Shown here one piece after another: positions 7,451 through 16,130 of a stretch of DNA of 64,000 bases (positions are counted from its first letter, which is position 1; each line of letters opens with the position of its first letter). The notes below the pieces were generated by a model, which saw nothing but the letters and a program-made list of their open reading frames with translations, was not told the origin of the DNA and made no database searches. A program made the position numbers and the translations under genes. This stretch comes from Micromonospora pallida (GTDB taxonomy: Bacteria > Actinomycetota > Actinomycetes > Mycobacteriales > Micromonosporaceae), in the NCBI RefSeq assembly GCF_900090325.1, contig NZ_FMHW01000002.1:6449001-6513000 (forward strand), written 5' to 3'.

Positions 7451-8137
7451 ATGTCCTTCCGCCTGAGCTACCGGGCCGATCCGGGTAACCCGTGGTTCTC
7501 CTGGCAGTACGTTCGGGACAACTCCGACAGCATCGTCGCCGCGCTGGGGGAGCACGCCTCGCTGACCGCCCGCGCGGTGGTGATCGCCGCGTTGGTGGCC
7601 CTGCCACTGGCGGTGGCGGCGTACTGGTTCCGGCCACTCACCGGCCCGATTCTCGCACTGACGGGTGTGCTCTACACGATCCCGTCCCTGGCGCTGTTCG
7701 CCTTCCTGGCGCCGTACCTCGGAATCGGGGCGGTGACCGTACTCAGCGTGGTGGTGCTCTACGCGCTGCTGGTCATCGTGCGCAACGTGCTGGCCGGGCT
7801 CAACCAGGTGCCGCCCGAGGTGCGGGAGGCCGCCCAGGGCATGGGGTACGGCCGCTGGGGCCGGCTGTTCCGGGTGGAGCTGCCGCTGGCGCTGCCCGGC
7901 ATCCTCACCGGGCTGCGGCTCGCCACCGTCTCCACGGTCGCGCTGGTGACGGTGGGCGTGGTGGTCGGCCGGGGCGGACTCGGCCAGCTCATCTTCGCCG
8001 GCTTCCAGAACAACTTCTACAAGGCGCAGATCATGACCGGCACCCTGCTCTGCGTGCTGCTGGCGCTGCTGCTCGACCTGGTGCTGGCCGGGGTCGGCCG
8101 GCTGCTCACCCCCTGGTTGCGGAGGACCACCCCATGA
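7451..8137 (+). CDS. opuCB: Osmoprotectant ABC transporter permease 1
   Basis: 228 residues, six predicted helices, with NPWFSWQYVRDNSDSIVAALGEH at the start and the EAA loop VREAAQGMGYGRWGRLFRVELPLALPGILTG that contacts the ATPase. This is the OpuC/OsmU permease type. Its stop overlaps the second permease by ATGA, so the two membrane subunits are coupled. It is head-to-head with opuCA, an unusual arrangement because the ATPase gene is normally in the same operon. Confidence 0.92.
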   Translation: MSFRLSYRADPGNPWFSWQYVRDNSDSIVAALGEHASLTARAVVIAALVALPLAVAAYWFRPLTGPILALTGVLYTIPSLALFAFLAPYLGIGAVTVLSVVVLYALLVIVRNVLAGLNQVPPEVREAAQGMGYGRWGRLFRVELPLALPGILTGLRLATVSTVALVTVGVVVGRGGLGQLIFAGFQNNFYKAQIMTGTLLCVLLALLLDLVLAGVGRLLTPWLRRTTP

Positions 8138-8856
8138 GCGCGATCGAGCAGGCGGTGCTCTGGCTCAACGACCCGCTGAACTGGACCAACCCGGGCGGCA
8201 TCCTGGAACGGCTCACGGAACACCTGACCATGTCGGCGGCGGCGGTCGCCCTCGGCTGTCTGGTGGCCTGGCCGGTCGGGTTCTGGCTCGGGCACACCGG
8301 CCGGGGCGGTGGCCTGGTGGTGCTCGTCTCCAACGTGACCCTCGCCGTGCCGACCCTCGCCCTGCTGACCATCCTGCCGTTGACCTTCCTCGGGTTCGGG
8401 CAGCCGGCGGTGGTGGTCGCGCTGGCCGTCTTCGCCGTGCCGCCGCTGCTGGCGAACGCGTACACCGGGATCCGGCAGGCGGATCCGGAGGCCCGCGACG
8501 CGGCCCGGGGCATGGGCTTCTCCGGTTGGCAGGTGCTGCGCCGGGTGGAGTTGCCGCTGGCGGTGCCGTACCTGGCGGCCGGGTTCCGGACCGCCACCGT
8601 CCAGGTGGTCGCCACCGCCGCGCTGGCCTCCTTCGTCAACGGGGGCGGGCTGGGCCAGATCATCCGGGCCGGCTTCGGCCTGGACATCGCGGCCGGCGGT
8701 GGGCAGATCCTCGCGGGCGGGGTGCTGGTGGCCGGGCTGGCGATCCTGGTCGAGTTGCTCCTGGCCCTGGTCGAGCGGCTGGTCACCCCGCGCCCGCTGC
8801 GGCGGGTCCGCCGCCGGGCCAGCCGCCGCGCGGCGGGTGCCGTGGCCGGCGGCTGA
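8134..8856 (+). CDS. opuCD: Osmoprotectant ABC transporter permease 2
   Basis: 240 residues beginning MSAIEQAVLWLNDPLNWTNP, with six helices and an EAA loop (PEARDAARGMGFSGWQVLRRVELPLAVPYL split over the loop). The pair of related permeases plus the ATPase and the downstream binding protein make a complete OpuC-type importer. The C-terminal 20 residues are Arg/Ala-rich. Translation is coupled to opuCB (ATGA). Confidence 0.92.
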   Translation: MSAIEQAVLWLNDPLNWTNPGGILERLTEHLTMSAAAVALGCLVAWPVGFWLGHTGRGGGLVVLVSNVTLAVPTLALLTILPLTFLGFGQPAVVVALAVFAVPPLLANAYTGIRQADPEARDAARGMGFSGWQVLRRVELPLAVPYLAAGFRTATVQVVATAALASFVNGGGLGQIIRAGFGLDIAAGGGQILAGGVLVAGLAILVELLLALVERLVTPRPLRRVRRRASRRAAGAVAGG

Positions 8857-9209
8857 GCCGCTGGCGGGGGTCGAGCACTGAGGTCAGCCGTGGCCGGCGG
8901 CTGAGTCGCCGGTGGGGGTGAAGCCGCCGATGTGCTCGCCGGTTGCCGGGCCCGAGGGAGCCGGAGCCGGGTCACCCTGGGGTGACGCATGGGTGACGAT
9001 CCGGTGACAAACCCGCCATGCGGACTTGTCGGGCCGCCCCCGAAAGTGTTTCGTGGAACTTCTGCGAGCGCGTCTCGCGTGATTCCGCGAGGATGTCTCG
9101 TGGGATCCCACGGGAATCGACTCGGGGAGACACACGGGCGGCAGGACGATCGCCCGTCGGACACGCGGCCGGCCCGGACGGGTCGCGCCGGGACACAGGA
9201 GGCGGGCTG
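8857..9209. other. Gap before the binding-protein gene, with inverted repeats
   Basis: About 350 bases without a supported gene. A near-repeat GGCCGGCGGCTGAG appears twice around 8846-8903. At 9071-9118 two similar short hairpins follow each other; the second contains the perfect 14-base palindrome CGTGGGATCCCACG (9099-9112). A strong AGGAGG ribosome site (9197-9202) belongs to the next gene. The region is long enough for an independent, osmotically controlled promoter. Confidence 0.5.
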
Positions 9210-10217
9210 ATGATGCGCGCGCGTACTCGACTGGCCATCGGCGCGGTGGGCGCCCTTGCCGCAGCGGGATTCCTCACCGCCTGCGGCGACGCGGGCTCCT
9301 CTGGCACCGAGGCGCCGGAGGCAGCGGCCTCCGGTGCGGGCTGCGCCCCGGTCGCCGGCGACCAGTTGGTCGTCCTCGAGGACGACAAGAAGCTCCAGAA
9401 CACCGACAACGTCATTCCGGCGATCAACGCCAAAGCGGCGAACCCGCAGCTCATCGCCGCCCTCGACAAGGTTTCGGCGGTGCTGGACACGCCGAAGCTG
9501 GTCGCGCTCAACAAGGCCGTCGACGTGGACCGCAAGACGCCCGAGGCGGCGGCCGAGGAGTTCGCCACGGCGAACAACCTGACCGACGGCATCGCCAAGG
9601 GACCGGGTGGCCCGATCGTGGTCGGGGCGGCCAACTTCAGCGAGAGCCAGACCCTCGCCGAGCTGTACCGGATCGCGCTCACCGCTGCCGGATACCAGGT
9701 CAAGGTGCAGCAGGTCGGCAACCGTGAGCTGTACGAGCCGGCCCTGGAGAAGGGCGATATCCAGGTGTTCCCGGAGTATGCGGCGACCCTGGCCGAGTTC
9801 CTCAACAAGAAGGCCAACGGCAAGGACGCCCCAGAGGTCTCCTCGCCCGACCTGGACAAGACCGTCGCCGCCCTCAAGACGGCTGGCGAGAAGGCCGGTC
9901 TGACCTTCGGTGCGCCCTCGGCCGCCCAGGACCAGAACGCCTTCGCGGTCACCAAGGCGTTCTCCGACAAGTACGGTGTGACAACCCTCACCCAGCTCGC
10001 TGAGAAGTGCTCCGGTGCCGACACCGTGCTCGCCGGCCCGCCGGAGTGCCCGGAGCGAACGAAGTGCCAGGCCGGCCTGGTCCAGGTCTACGACTTCAAG
10101 GCCGGCTCGTTCAGCTCGCTGGACGCCGCCGGACCGCAGACCAAGAACGCCCTGAAGACCGGTGCCGCCAGCGTGGGCCTGGTCCTCTCCTCGGACGGGG
10201 CGCTCGCGGTCAGCTGA
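9210..10217 (+). CDS. opuCC: Osmoprotectant-binding lipoprotein with circularly permuted domain order
   Basis: A 335-residue lipoprotein: signal peptide with lipobox LTAC (Cys25), Thr/Ser/Glu linker, then the OpuAC-type fold. Residues 51-122 (VVLEDDKKLQNTDNVIP ... NKAVDVDRKTPEAAAEEF) match what is normally the C-terminal end of OpuCC/ProX proteins, while residues 133-335 (PIVVGAANFSESQ ... VYDFKAGSFSSLDAAGP ... LVLSSDGALAVS) match the usual N-terminal lobe and middle. The protein ends just where the family normally continues into the segment found here at the front. ATG 9210 has AGGAGG 7 nt upstream. It is the binding protein for the permeases ahead of it. Confidence 0.88.
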   Translation: MMRARTRLAIGAVGALAAAGFLTACGDAGSSGTEAPEAAASGAGCAPVAGDQLVVLEDDKKLQNTDNVIPAINAKAANPQLIAALDKVSAVLDTPKLVALNKAVDVDRKTPEAAAEEFATANNLTDGIAKGPGGPIVVGAANFSESQTLAELYRIALTAAGYQVKVQQVGNRELYEPALEKGDIQVFPEYAATLAEFLNKKANGKDAPEVSSPDLDKTVAALKTAGEKAGLTFGAPSAAQDQNAFAVTKAFSDKYGVTTLTQLAEKCSGADTVLAGPPECPERTKCQAGLVQVYDFKAGSFSSLDAAGPQTKNALKTGAASVGLVLSSDGALAVS

Positions 10218-10262
10218 GTCCGTCCGCGCGCCGGCCGCCCGACGCGTGGAGCATGTCGTTCC

Positions 10263-10299
10263 GCCGACGGTGCCCGAAATCGGGCACCGTCGGCTTTTT
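10263..10299 (+). terminator. Intrinsic terminator after the binding-protein gene
   Basis: A GC-rich perfect stem GCCGACGGTGCCC / GGGCACCGTCGGC with a GAAATC loop, followed directly by TTTTT (10295-10299). It lies 45 bases after the stop of the osmoprotectant-binding protein. Confidence 0.9.
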
Positions 10300-10331
10300 C
10301 GTCCCAGGAACGCTCGGTAGGCTGCACACCC

Positions 10332-12503
10332 ATGCCCGCTTCCGACGACAAGCGCGCCGCCTCGCGGTCGACCCTTCTCTTCCGGGCTGGTCTGGCGGTC
10401 GCCGCGCTCGCGGCGTTGCTGCTGCTGGTCGCCGACGGCAACGGTGTGCTGCGCGTCGCCGCCGTGCTCGCGATCGCCTCGGTGGTCATGATCGGCCTGT
10501 CGATCACCCTCCGTCCGGACGCCGTCGGCGAGGTGCGGCAGCTCGCCGACGAGATCGACGAGTTGCGCGCCGAACTCACCGCTGTCGCCCACTCCGCCCG
10601 ACAGGCCGCCGCCCCCGACCGGTGGTCGCCGGAGCCGGCGGCGGCTCGGGCCCGGGTCGGTGACGTGGCGACGGCCCGGGTCGGTGAGGTGTCGACCGAA
10701 CCGGCCGGCGAGCCACCCCGGGCCGGGCGGGCGCGGGTGGCGCCGGCCGACGTGGCCGGGGTGGATCCGCTCCGGCGGGGCGCCGACGAACCGGAGCCGG
10801 AGGAGGCGATGCCGGACCACCGTCCGCGTCGGGTCGCCGAGACCGACCACTGGCGGGCCGAGCCCGCGTACGGCCGTCACCCCGAGGAGCACCGTCACCC
10901 CGAGGAACACCGTCACCCCGAGGGACCCCGCCACCCCGAGGGACCCCGTCGCGCAGAGGAACACGCAGCGGGCCGCCGTGCCGAGGACCACCGGCGTACC
11001 GACGAACACGGAGCGGGCCGGCGGACCGGAGAACCGGGTGAGGGCCGCCGCCGGGTCGAGGACCGGGACGACGCTCACCGGGCGGAGGACGACCACCGCC
11101 GGGCCGGGGCCGGTGGCCGGCGCCGCGCGGACGAACACGACGGGTCGGCGGAGCACGGCACCGGGCGTCGGCGGGCACCCGAGCCGGACGAGGAGTCGTT
11201 CGGCGACCACCGGTCGGCCGGAGACTGGTACGCCGACGAGGAGCCGGCCGCCCGGTCGCGGGCCACCCCCCGGTACGCCGAGCGGTCGGCGGGCGGGGTG
11301 TACGGCGCGCCGCCCCGCTCCGACCGGTCCGACGGCCGAGCCGGGGCCACGCCCGGCCCGGAGGTACCATCCCGCCCGGTCGGCATGGTGCGGCACACCG
11401 AGACCGTGCACGTGACCACCCGGCACACCATCGTCGACGGCACCGGCGCGGACCCGGGTCCGGGCAGCGGCTACGGCCGGTGGACGCCGGCTGAGGAGCA
11501 GCCGTGGACGGGGCACGCCCCGGAGCGAGACGACCGGTGGGACGGCTACCCGCCGTCGGAGGACCATGCCCGACCGGGCCGCCCGCGTGGGTCGGCGCGG
11601 CCGGCACCGCCGTCCGGACACCCCGACCGCTCCTGGGACGCCCCGCCGGCCGGGTCCGGTCCGGCCGAGGCGCGGTCCTGGTCCGGCCCGGCGGACCGGT
11701 CCGGGTCGGACGGTTCCCCCGACTGGTCCGGCCACCGCGCACCGAACCAGGGCGGAACGGACCGGCGCACGCCGGCCGGTGACCGGGGCTGGTACGGGGC
11801 CGACGACCGGTACGGACCGCCGGGCGGAGACGACGGGCGGTCCCGGCGGAGCGCGGCGGAGCGGTCGGGCCGGACGTACCCGTCGACGGAGGCCGGGGCC
11901 GGGGCCGACGACTGGTCCGAGGTCCAGGCCGGCGGCCGGTGGGCGACCGTCCGGGACGACGGACACGGTCGGGAACTGCGGATGGGTGAGCGGCGGGCGG
12001 CGGTGCACGCCGACGACAGCGGCACCGAACTGCGGGTGGAGGACCATTGGGCGGCCGTCCGGCGGCCCCGGCGCGGGCAACCCGACGACGGGTACGACCG
12101 CGACGAGCCGGGCCGCGGTTCCCGGTCGGCGTACCCGCGCGGAAACGACCGGGGCGATCACCGCCCCGACCTGAACCGGGCGCTGCCGCCGGGCGGGGTG
12201 CCGGTGCCGGAGCAGTGGCGGCCCGCGCGGGGCGACCGTCCGACGCACGGCTGGTCGACGCCCGACGAACCCGAACCCGCGCCCGGCTGGTCGACGTCGC
12301 CGCACGGGCCCGAGTCGGCGCACGGCTGGTCGGGGTCGCATGAGCCCGAGCCGTCACACGGGCGGTCGGCGTCGCGCGGACAGCGGCCGGCCGACGACTG
12401 GCCGGATCCGGCCCGCCGGCGCGAGCCCGGCTCGGACCGGTACGGCCGGTCGTACGGGGAGCCCGAGCGACGCGGCGACGACTCCCCGGGGCACTGGCGC
12501 TGA
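10332..12503 (+). CDS. Membrane-anchored protein with a very long disordered tail
   Basis: 723 residues. Two hydrophobic helices (about 18-38 and 42-60) are followed by a short coiled coil (VGEVRQLADEIDELRAELTAV), then about 620 residues of Arg, Asp, Glu, Pro, Gly and His-rich low complexity. This includes a His-Pro-Glu repeat block (EEHRHPEEHRHPEGPRHPEG) and many DRW/WSG motifs. The organisation resembles the Arg/Ala/Pro-rich membrane protein Rv3604c of the same mycobacterial cluster (DUF6779 from memory). A TAGGCT hexamer ends 8 nt before ATG 10332. Function unknown; the coiled coil and tail suggest a scaffold. Confidence 0.75.
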   Translation: MPASDDKRAASRSTLLFRAGLAVAALAALLLLVADGNGVLRVAAVLAIASVVMIGLSITLRPDAVGEVRQLADEIDELRAELTAVAHSARQAAAPDRWSPEPAAARARVGDVATARVGEVSTEPAGEPPRAGRARVAPADVAGVDPLRRGADEPEPEEAMPDHRPRRVAETDHWRAEPAYGRHPEEHRHPEEHRHPEGPRHPEGPRRAEEHAAGRRAEDHRRTDEHGAGRRTGEPGEGRRRVEDRDDAHRAEDDHRRAGAGGRRRADEHDGSAEHGTGRRRAPEPDEESFGDHRSAGDWYADEEPAARSRATPRYAERSAGGVYGAPPRSDRSDGRAGATPGPEVPSRPVGMVRHTETVHVTTRHTIVDGTGADPGPGSGYGRWTPAEEQPWTGHAPERDDRWDGYPPSEDHARPGRPRGSARPAPPSGHPDRSWDAPPAGSGPAEARSWSGPADRSGSDGSPDWSGHRAPNQGGTDRRTPAGDRGWYGADDRYGPPGGDDGRSRRSAAERSGRTYPSTEAGAGADDWSEVQAGGRWATVRDDGHGRELRMGERRAAVHADDSGTELRVEDHWAAVRRPRRGQPDDGYDRDEPGRGSRSAYPRGNDRGDHRPDLNRALPPGGVPVPEQWRPARGDRPTHGWSTPDEPEPAPGWSTSPHGPESAHGWSGSHEPEPSHGRSASRGQRPADDWPDPARRREPGSDRYGRSYGEPERRGDDSPGHWR

Positions 12504-12517
12504 CCCCGTCCCCGGCG

Positions 12518-12608
12518 GCCACCTGTCGGGGCCGTCGACCTGTAGCTACTTGTCGGGGCGGCGACCAAACGCCACCTGTCGGGGCCGTCGACCTGTAGCT
12601 ACTTGTCG
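12518..12608. repeat. 53-bp-period direct repeat including the nuoD-like gene's 3' end
   Basis: A 38-base sequence beginning GCCACCTGTCGGGGCCGTCG and ending CTACTTGTCG occurs at 12518-12555 and again, identically, at 12571-12608. The second copy contains the last codons and stop of the NuoD-like gene (minus strand), so the first copy is a duplicated remnant of that gene's end. Confidence 0.85.
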
Positions 12609-13753
12609 ACGTCGCCGACGACGAAGAACATCGAGCCGAGGATCGCGACGAGATCGGGGACCAGGCAGCCGGGGATCAGGGTGGCCAGCGCCTGCACGTT
12701 GGCGTACGACGCCGTGCGCAGCTTCAGCCGCCACGGCGTCTTCTCGCCCCGGGAGACCAGGTAGTAGCCGTTGATGCCGAGTGGGTTCTCGGTCCAGGCG
12801 TAGGTGTGCCCCTCCGGTGCCTTGACCACCTTCGGCAGCCGGGTGTTGACCGGTCCGGTCAGTTGGTCCACCCGGTCCAGACACCGCTGGGCGAGATCGA
12901 GTGAGACGTACACCTGGTCGAGCAGCACCTCGAAGCGGGCGTGGCAGTCCCCGGTGGTGCGGGTGACCACCGGGACGTCCAGTTCGCCGTAGGCGAGGTA
13001 CGGCTCGTCCCGGCGCAGGTCGAGGTCGAGCCCGGAGGCGCGGGCGACCGGGCCGGACGCGCCGAACGCGGCGGCGTCGGCGGCGGACAGCACCCCGACC
13101 CCGACCGTACGGGCCAGGAAGATCTCGTTGCGCCGGATCAGGTTGTCCAGGTCGGGCAGGCGGCGGCGTACCTCGTCGATGGCCGCGCGGGCGCGGCGCG
13201 TCCAGCCGGCCGGCACCTCCTCTTTGAGCCCGCCGACCCGGTTGAACATGTAGTGGATCCGGCCGCCGGAGACCTCTTCCATGACCGCCTGGAGCGTCTC
13301 CCGTTCCCGGAAGGCGTAGAACATCGGCGTGATCGCGCCGATCTCCAGCGGGTAGGACCCGAGGAACATCAGGTGGTTGAGCACCCGGTTCAGCTCGGCG
13401 AGCGCGGTCCGCAGCCAGACCGCCCGCTCCGGCACCTCCAGCCCCATCAGCCGTTCGACGGCGAGTACCACGCCCAGCTCGTTGGAGAAGGCCGACAGCC
13501 AGTCGTGCCGGTTGGCCAGCACGATGATCTGCCGGTAGTCGCGGACCTCGAAGAGCTTCTCGGCGCCCCGGTGCATGTACCCGATGATCGGCTCGCAGGC
13601 GACCACCCGTTCGCCGTCGAGCACCAGTTTCAACCGGAGCACTCCGTGGGTGGAGGGGTGCTGCGGGCCGATGTTCAGCACCATGTCGGCGGTGTCCAGA
13701 CCCGTCCCGGTGCCGACGGTCAACTCACGCAGGCTCCCGGCGTCGGTGGTCAT
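12599..13753 (-). CDS. nuoD2: NuoD-like protein (paralog of the 49-kDa complex I subunit)
   Basis: 384 residues related to NuoD/NDUFS2: [70 protein letters not shown] and a GDVDK C-terminus. It stands alone without other nuo genes. The quinone-site His of HPSTHG is present (His36), but the segment that reads RMDYL in complex I reads RHDWL here, so the quinone-site Tyr is replaced by Trp85. It is about 50 residues shorter than typical actinobacterial NuoD. It follows the MidA-type methyltransferase by about 11-20 bases in one operon. ATG 13762 is an alternative start. Confidence 0.85.
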   Translation of the reverse strand: MTTDAGSLRELTVGTGTGLDTADMVLNIGPQHPSTHGVLRLKLVLDGERVVACEPIIGYMHRGAEKLFEVRDYRQIIVLANRHDWLSAFSNELGVVLAVERLMGLEVPERAVWLRTALAELNRVLNHLMFLGSYPLEIGAITPMFYAFRERETLQAVMEEVSGGRIHYMFNRVGGLKEEVPAGWTRRARAAIDEVRRRLPDLDNLIRRNEIFLARTVGVGVLSAADAAAFGASGPVARASGLDLDLRRDEPYLAYGELDVPVVTRTTGDCHARFEVLLDQVYVSLDLAQRCLDRVDQLTGPVNTRLPKVVKAPEGHTYAWTENPLGINGYYLVSRGEKTPWRLKLRTASYANVQALATLIPGCLVPDLVAILGSMFFVVGDVDK

Positions 13754-13773
13754 GCCCGACATCGTGCCACGGC

Positions 13774-14910
13774 TCAGGACCGGGGTGGCGGTGGTGGCCC
13801 GGACCCCGCCAACGGCGCGGGGATGCCCACCGGCTGCAACAGCCACCAGTGTCCGCCCAGCCCGGCCGGCTCGGTCAGCTCGGCGACGGCCGACGCGGCG
13901 GCGAGCGCGCGGACGTACCCGGCCGGATCGGTGGCGGCCAGGGCCAGGGGTGGGCGACCACCGTCGGCCCCGAGCGACCGCAGTGCCTCCCGCTGACCGA
14001 GCAGCGCGTACGGCGTACCGGCCACCGCCGAGCCGGCGTCGCCGGCCGCGTCCACGGCGACGTGTGCGGTGAGGTCGCAGGAGCCGTCCGGCACCGGCGG
14101 CACCTGTCGACCGGCCCGGTATCCGGTCAGCGTCCCGGCGATCGGACGGTCGGCGCGCAGGTGGCCGTAGTCGACGGCCAGGGCGAGTCCCCGGTCGACG
14201 GCGCCTACCGCCTCCGCCCAGGCCACGTCCCGGGTCCGCCCGATCTCGGCCCGGCTCCCTGGGGCCGGGTCCGGCCACCAGGTCGCCAGCCACTCGGCGT
14301 CGGCCGGGTCGACCGGCCCGCCGACGGACTCGACGCCGGCCGCGTCGACCAGCACGGTGCGCCAGCCGTCGTCGGTGGCCACCGCCACGTCCAGCGGCAC
14401 GTTGTCCAGCCACTCGGTGGCCAGCAGCAACCCGGTGACGCCCGCCGGCGCGCGATCCCGCCAGTCGACGGCGGCGGTGAGCCCGGGCGGCCGGGACGCC
14501 ACCTCGACTGCGGTGAGTCGGAGCCGATCGGCCAACGGCTGCCCCGACCCACCGGCATCCTCCGTCGGCTGGTCCACGCCGTTCCCGTCCGTCGGCTGGT
14601 CGCCGCTGGTGGCCGCACCGGTGGTCGGCGACTGCCGGCCACCGGCCCCACCCGCCGTGCGGTCGGCGGCGAGCCGGGCGAGGGTGGTGAGCAGTTCACC
14701 CCGTCCCGCGCCGACGTCCACCACGTCGAGCCGGGCGGGACGCCCGAGCGCCGCGTCGACCCGCTCGACCAGCCGCAGCAGCGCCGCGCCGAACACCGGG
14801 GACGCGTGCACGCTGGTCCGGAAGTGCGCCGCCGGACCGGCGCCGGCCACGAAGAAACCGTCGGGGCCGTAGAGCGCCGTGGTCATCGCCGCCCGCCAAC
14901 CGGTGCCCAT
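13774..14910 (-). CDS. MidA/NDUFAF7-family SAM-dependent methyltransferase
   Basis: 378 residues of the COG1565 type. The family opening [17 protein letters not shown] and [13 protein letters not shown] is followed by the SAM motif [20 protein letters not shown]. Later motifs [15 protein letters not shown] and [13 protein letters not shown] also fit. In mitochondria NDUFAF7 methylates an Arg of NDUFS2 during complex I assembly; here the neighbour is a NuoD homolog. ATG 14910 is chosen because GAGGGA lies 7 nt upstream; ATG 14886 is possible. A Gly/Asp-rich insertion of about 40 residues follows motif I. Confidence 0.85.
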   Translation of the reverse strand: MGTGWRAAMTTALYGPDGFFVAGAGPAAHFRTSVHASPVFGAALLRLVERVDAALGRPARLDVVDVGAGRGELLTTLARLAADRTAGGAGGRQSPTTGAATSGDQPTDGNGVDQPTEDAGGSGQPLADRLRLTAVEVASRPPGLTAAVDWRDRAPAGVTGLLLATEWLDNVPLDVAVATDDGWRTVLVDAAGVESVGGPVDPADAEWLATWWPDPAPGSRAEIGRTRDVAWAEAVGAVDRGLALAVDYGHLRADRPIAGTLTGYRAGRQVPPVPDGSCDLTAHVAVDAAGDAGSAVAGTPYALLGQREALRSLGADGGRPPLALAATDPAGYVRALAAASAVAELTEPAGLGGHWWLLQPVGIPAPLAGSGPPPPPRS

Positions 14911-14973
14911 CAGTCCGTCCCTCGTCGAGGTGGGGGTCACCGTGTCGACCCTACGGCCCGTCCATCCCGGGAC

Positions 14974-15043
14974 GGCCGCTCGGGCCCGGTCGAACCGGTC
15001 ACCGTAGGGGCCGCTCGGGTGCGGTCGAACCGGCCACCGCAGG
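14974..15043. repeat. 35-bp tandem duplication
   Basis: Two adjacent copies, each starting GGCCGCTCGGG and containing CGGTCGAACCGG, with a few differences, lie in the divergent gap between the MidA-type methyltransferase and the DUF2520 gene. Confidence 0.7.
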
Positions 15044-15161
15044 GCCCCGTCCGCGACCCCACCGGTGCTGGTGAAGGTTTTCACACCTGTCTGTGCGTGC
15101 CGGTGCCCACGGCGCATACTTGCGCTTGACCGGTACCACCTTCGAGGACTGGATCATCGCC

Positions 15162-16130
15162 ATGAGCGCATCACTGCGCCCGCGCCCCGGCGCGCCCACC
15201 GGCAGCGCCGTCGAACCGCCGGGCCACCTCCCCGTTCTTCCCCGCCATCTCACCGTCGGCGTGATCGGTGCCGGCCGGGTCGGTGCGGTGCTGGGTGCGG
15301 CGCTCACCGCCGCCGGTCACCGGGTGGTCGCCGCCGCCGGTGTCTCCGCCGCCTCCACCGCCCGGATCGCCCGGTTGTTGCCCGACGCCCGACGCCGGTC
15401 GGTGCTGGCGGTCGCTCGCGCCGCCACCGACCTGCTGCTGGTGGCGGTCCCGGACGACGCGCTCACCGCCGTGGTGACCGGTCTCGCCGAGAGCGGCGTC
15501 CTGCGCGCCGGCCAGGTGGTCGCGCACACCTCCGGCGCGTACGGGTTGGGCGTGCTCGCCCCGGCCGTCGAGGTGGGGGCCCGGCCGCTGGCGCTGCACC
15601 CCGCGATGACCTTCACCGGTACGCCCGACGACCTCGACCGCCTGCCCGGCGTCTCGTATGGGGTGACCGCCCCGCCGGAGCTGCGGACACTGGCCACCCG
15701 TCTGGTCGCCGACCTCGACGGTGTGCCGGAGTGGATCGACGAGGCGGACCGGTCGCTCTACCACGCGGCCCTGGCGCACGGCGCCAACCACCTGGTCACC
15801 CTGGTCAACGAGGCGGCCGACCGGCTGCGCGACGCCGGGGTGGACGAGCCGGCCCGGGTGCTCGCCCCGTTGCTGCGGGCGGCGCTGGAGAACGCCCTGC
15901 GGCTCGGGGACGACGCGTTGACCGGTCCGGTGTCACGCGGGGACGCCGGCACGGTCCAGCGGCACCTCGAGCGGTTGACGGCGACCGCGCCGGACTCGGT
16001 CGGGGCGTACCTGGCTCTGGCCCGGCGTACCGCCGACCGGGCGATCGCCGCCGGCCGGCTCCGGCCGGTCGACGCGGAGTCGCTGCTCGGGGTGCTGGGC
16101 GGCGCGACGAACCGGGAGGCAGTGGCATGA
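15162..16130 (+). CDS. Rossmann-fold DUF2520 protein of the pantothenate cluster
   Basis: 322 residues from ATG 15162. The N-terminal dinucleotide site reads [22 protein letters not shown] (broken here only by length), followed by [23 protein letters not shown] and [13 protein letters not shown] helical C-terminal domain ([19 protein letters not shown]) resembles the dimerisation domain of ketopantoate- and 6-phosphogluconate-type dehydrogenases. It precedes panC with ATGA overlap, as Rv3603c precedes panC in M. tuberculosis. A reductase role in pantothenate synthesis is plausible but unproven. An in-frame TTG at 15126 and GTG at 15093 are alternative starts. Confidence 0.8.
   Translation: MSASLRPRPGAPTGSAVEPPGHLPVLPRHLTVGVIGAGRVGAVLGAALTAAGHRVVAAAGVSAASTARIARLLPDARRRSVLAVARAATDLLLVAVPDDALTAVVTGLAESGVLRAGQVVAHTSGAYGLGVLAPAVEVGARPLALHPAMTFTGTPDDLDRLPGVSYGVTAPPELRTLATRLVADLDGVPEWIDEADRSLYHAALAHGANHLVTLVNEAADRLRDAGVDEPARVLAPLLRAALENALRLGDDALTGPVSRGDAGTVQRHLERLTATAPDSVGAYLALARRTADRAIAAGRLRPVDAESLLGVLGGATNREAVA

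Noticed and set aside
9018..9209. Extension of the binding-protein gene upstream of ATG 9210
   Set aside because: The AGGAGG site at 9197-9202 and the lipoprotein signal start at 9210; upstream residues break the signal peptide.
8106..12341. A 1411-codon minus-strand open frame opposite opuCD, the binding protein and the disordered protein
   Set aside because: High-GC shadow frame. The product is Arg/Pro/Val low complexity with no domain, and the plus-strand genes have clear families and starts.
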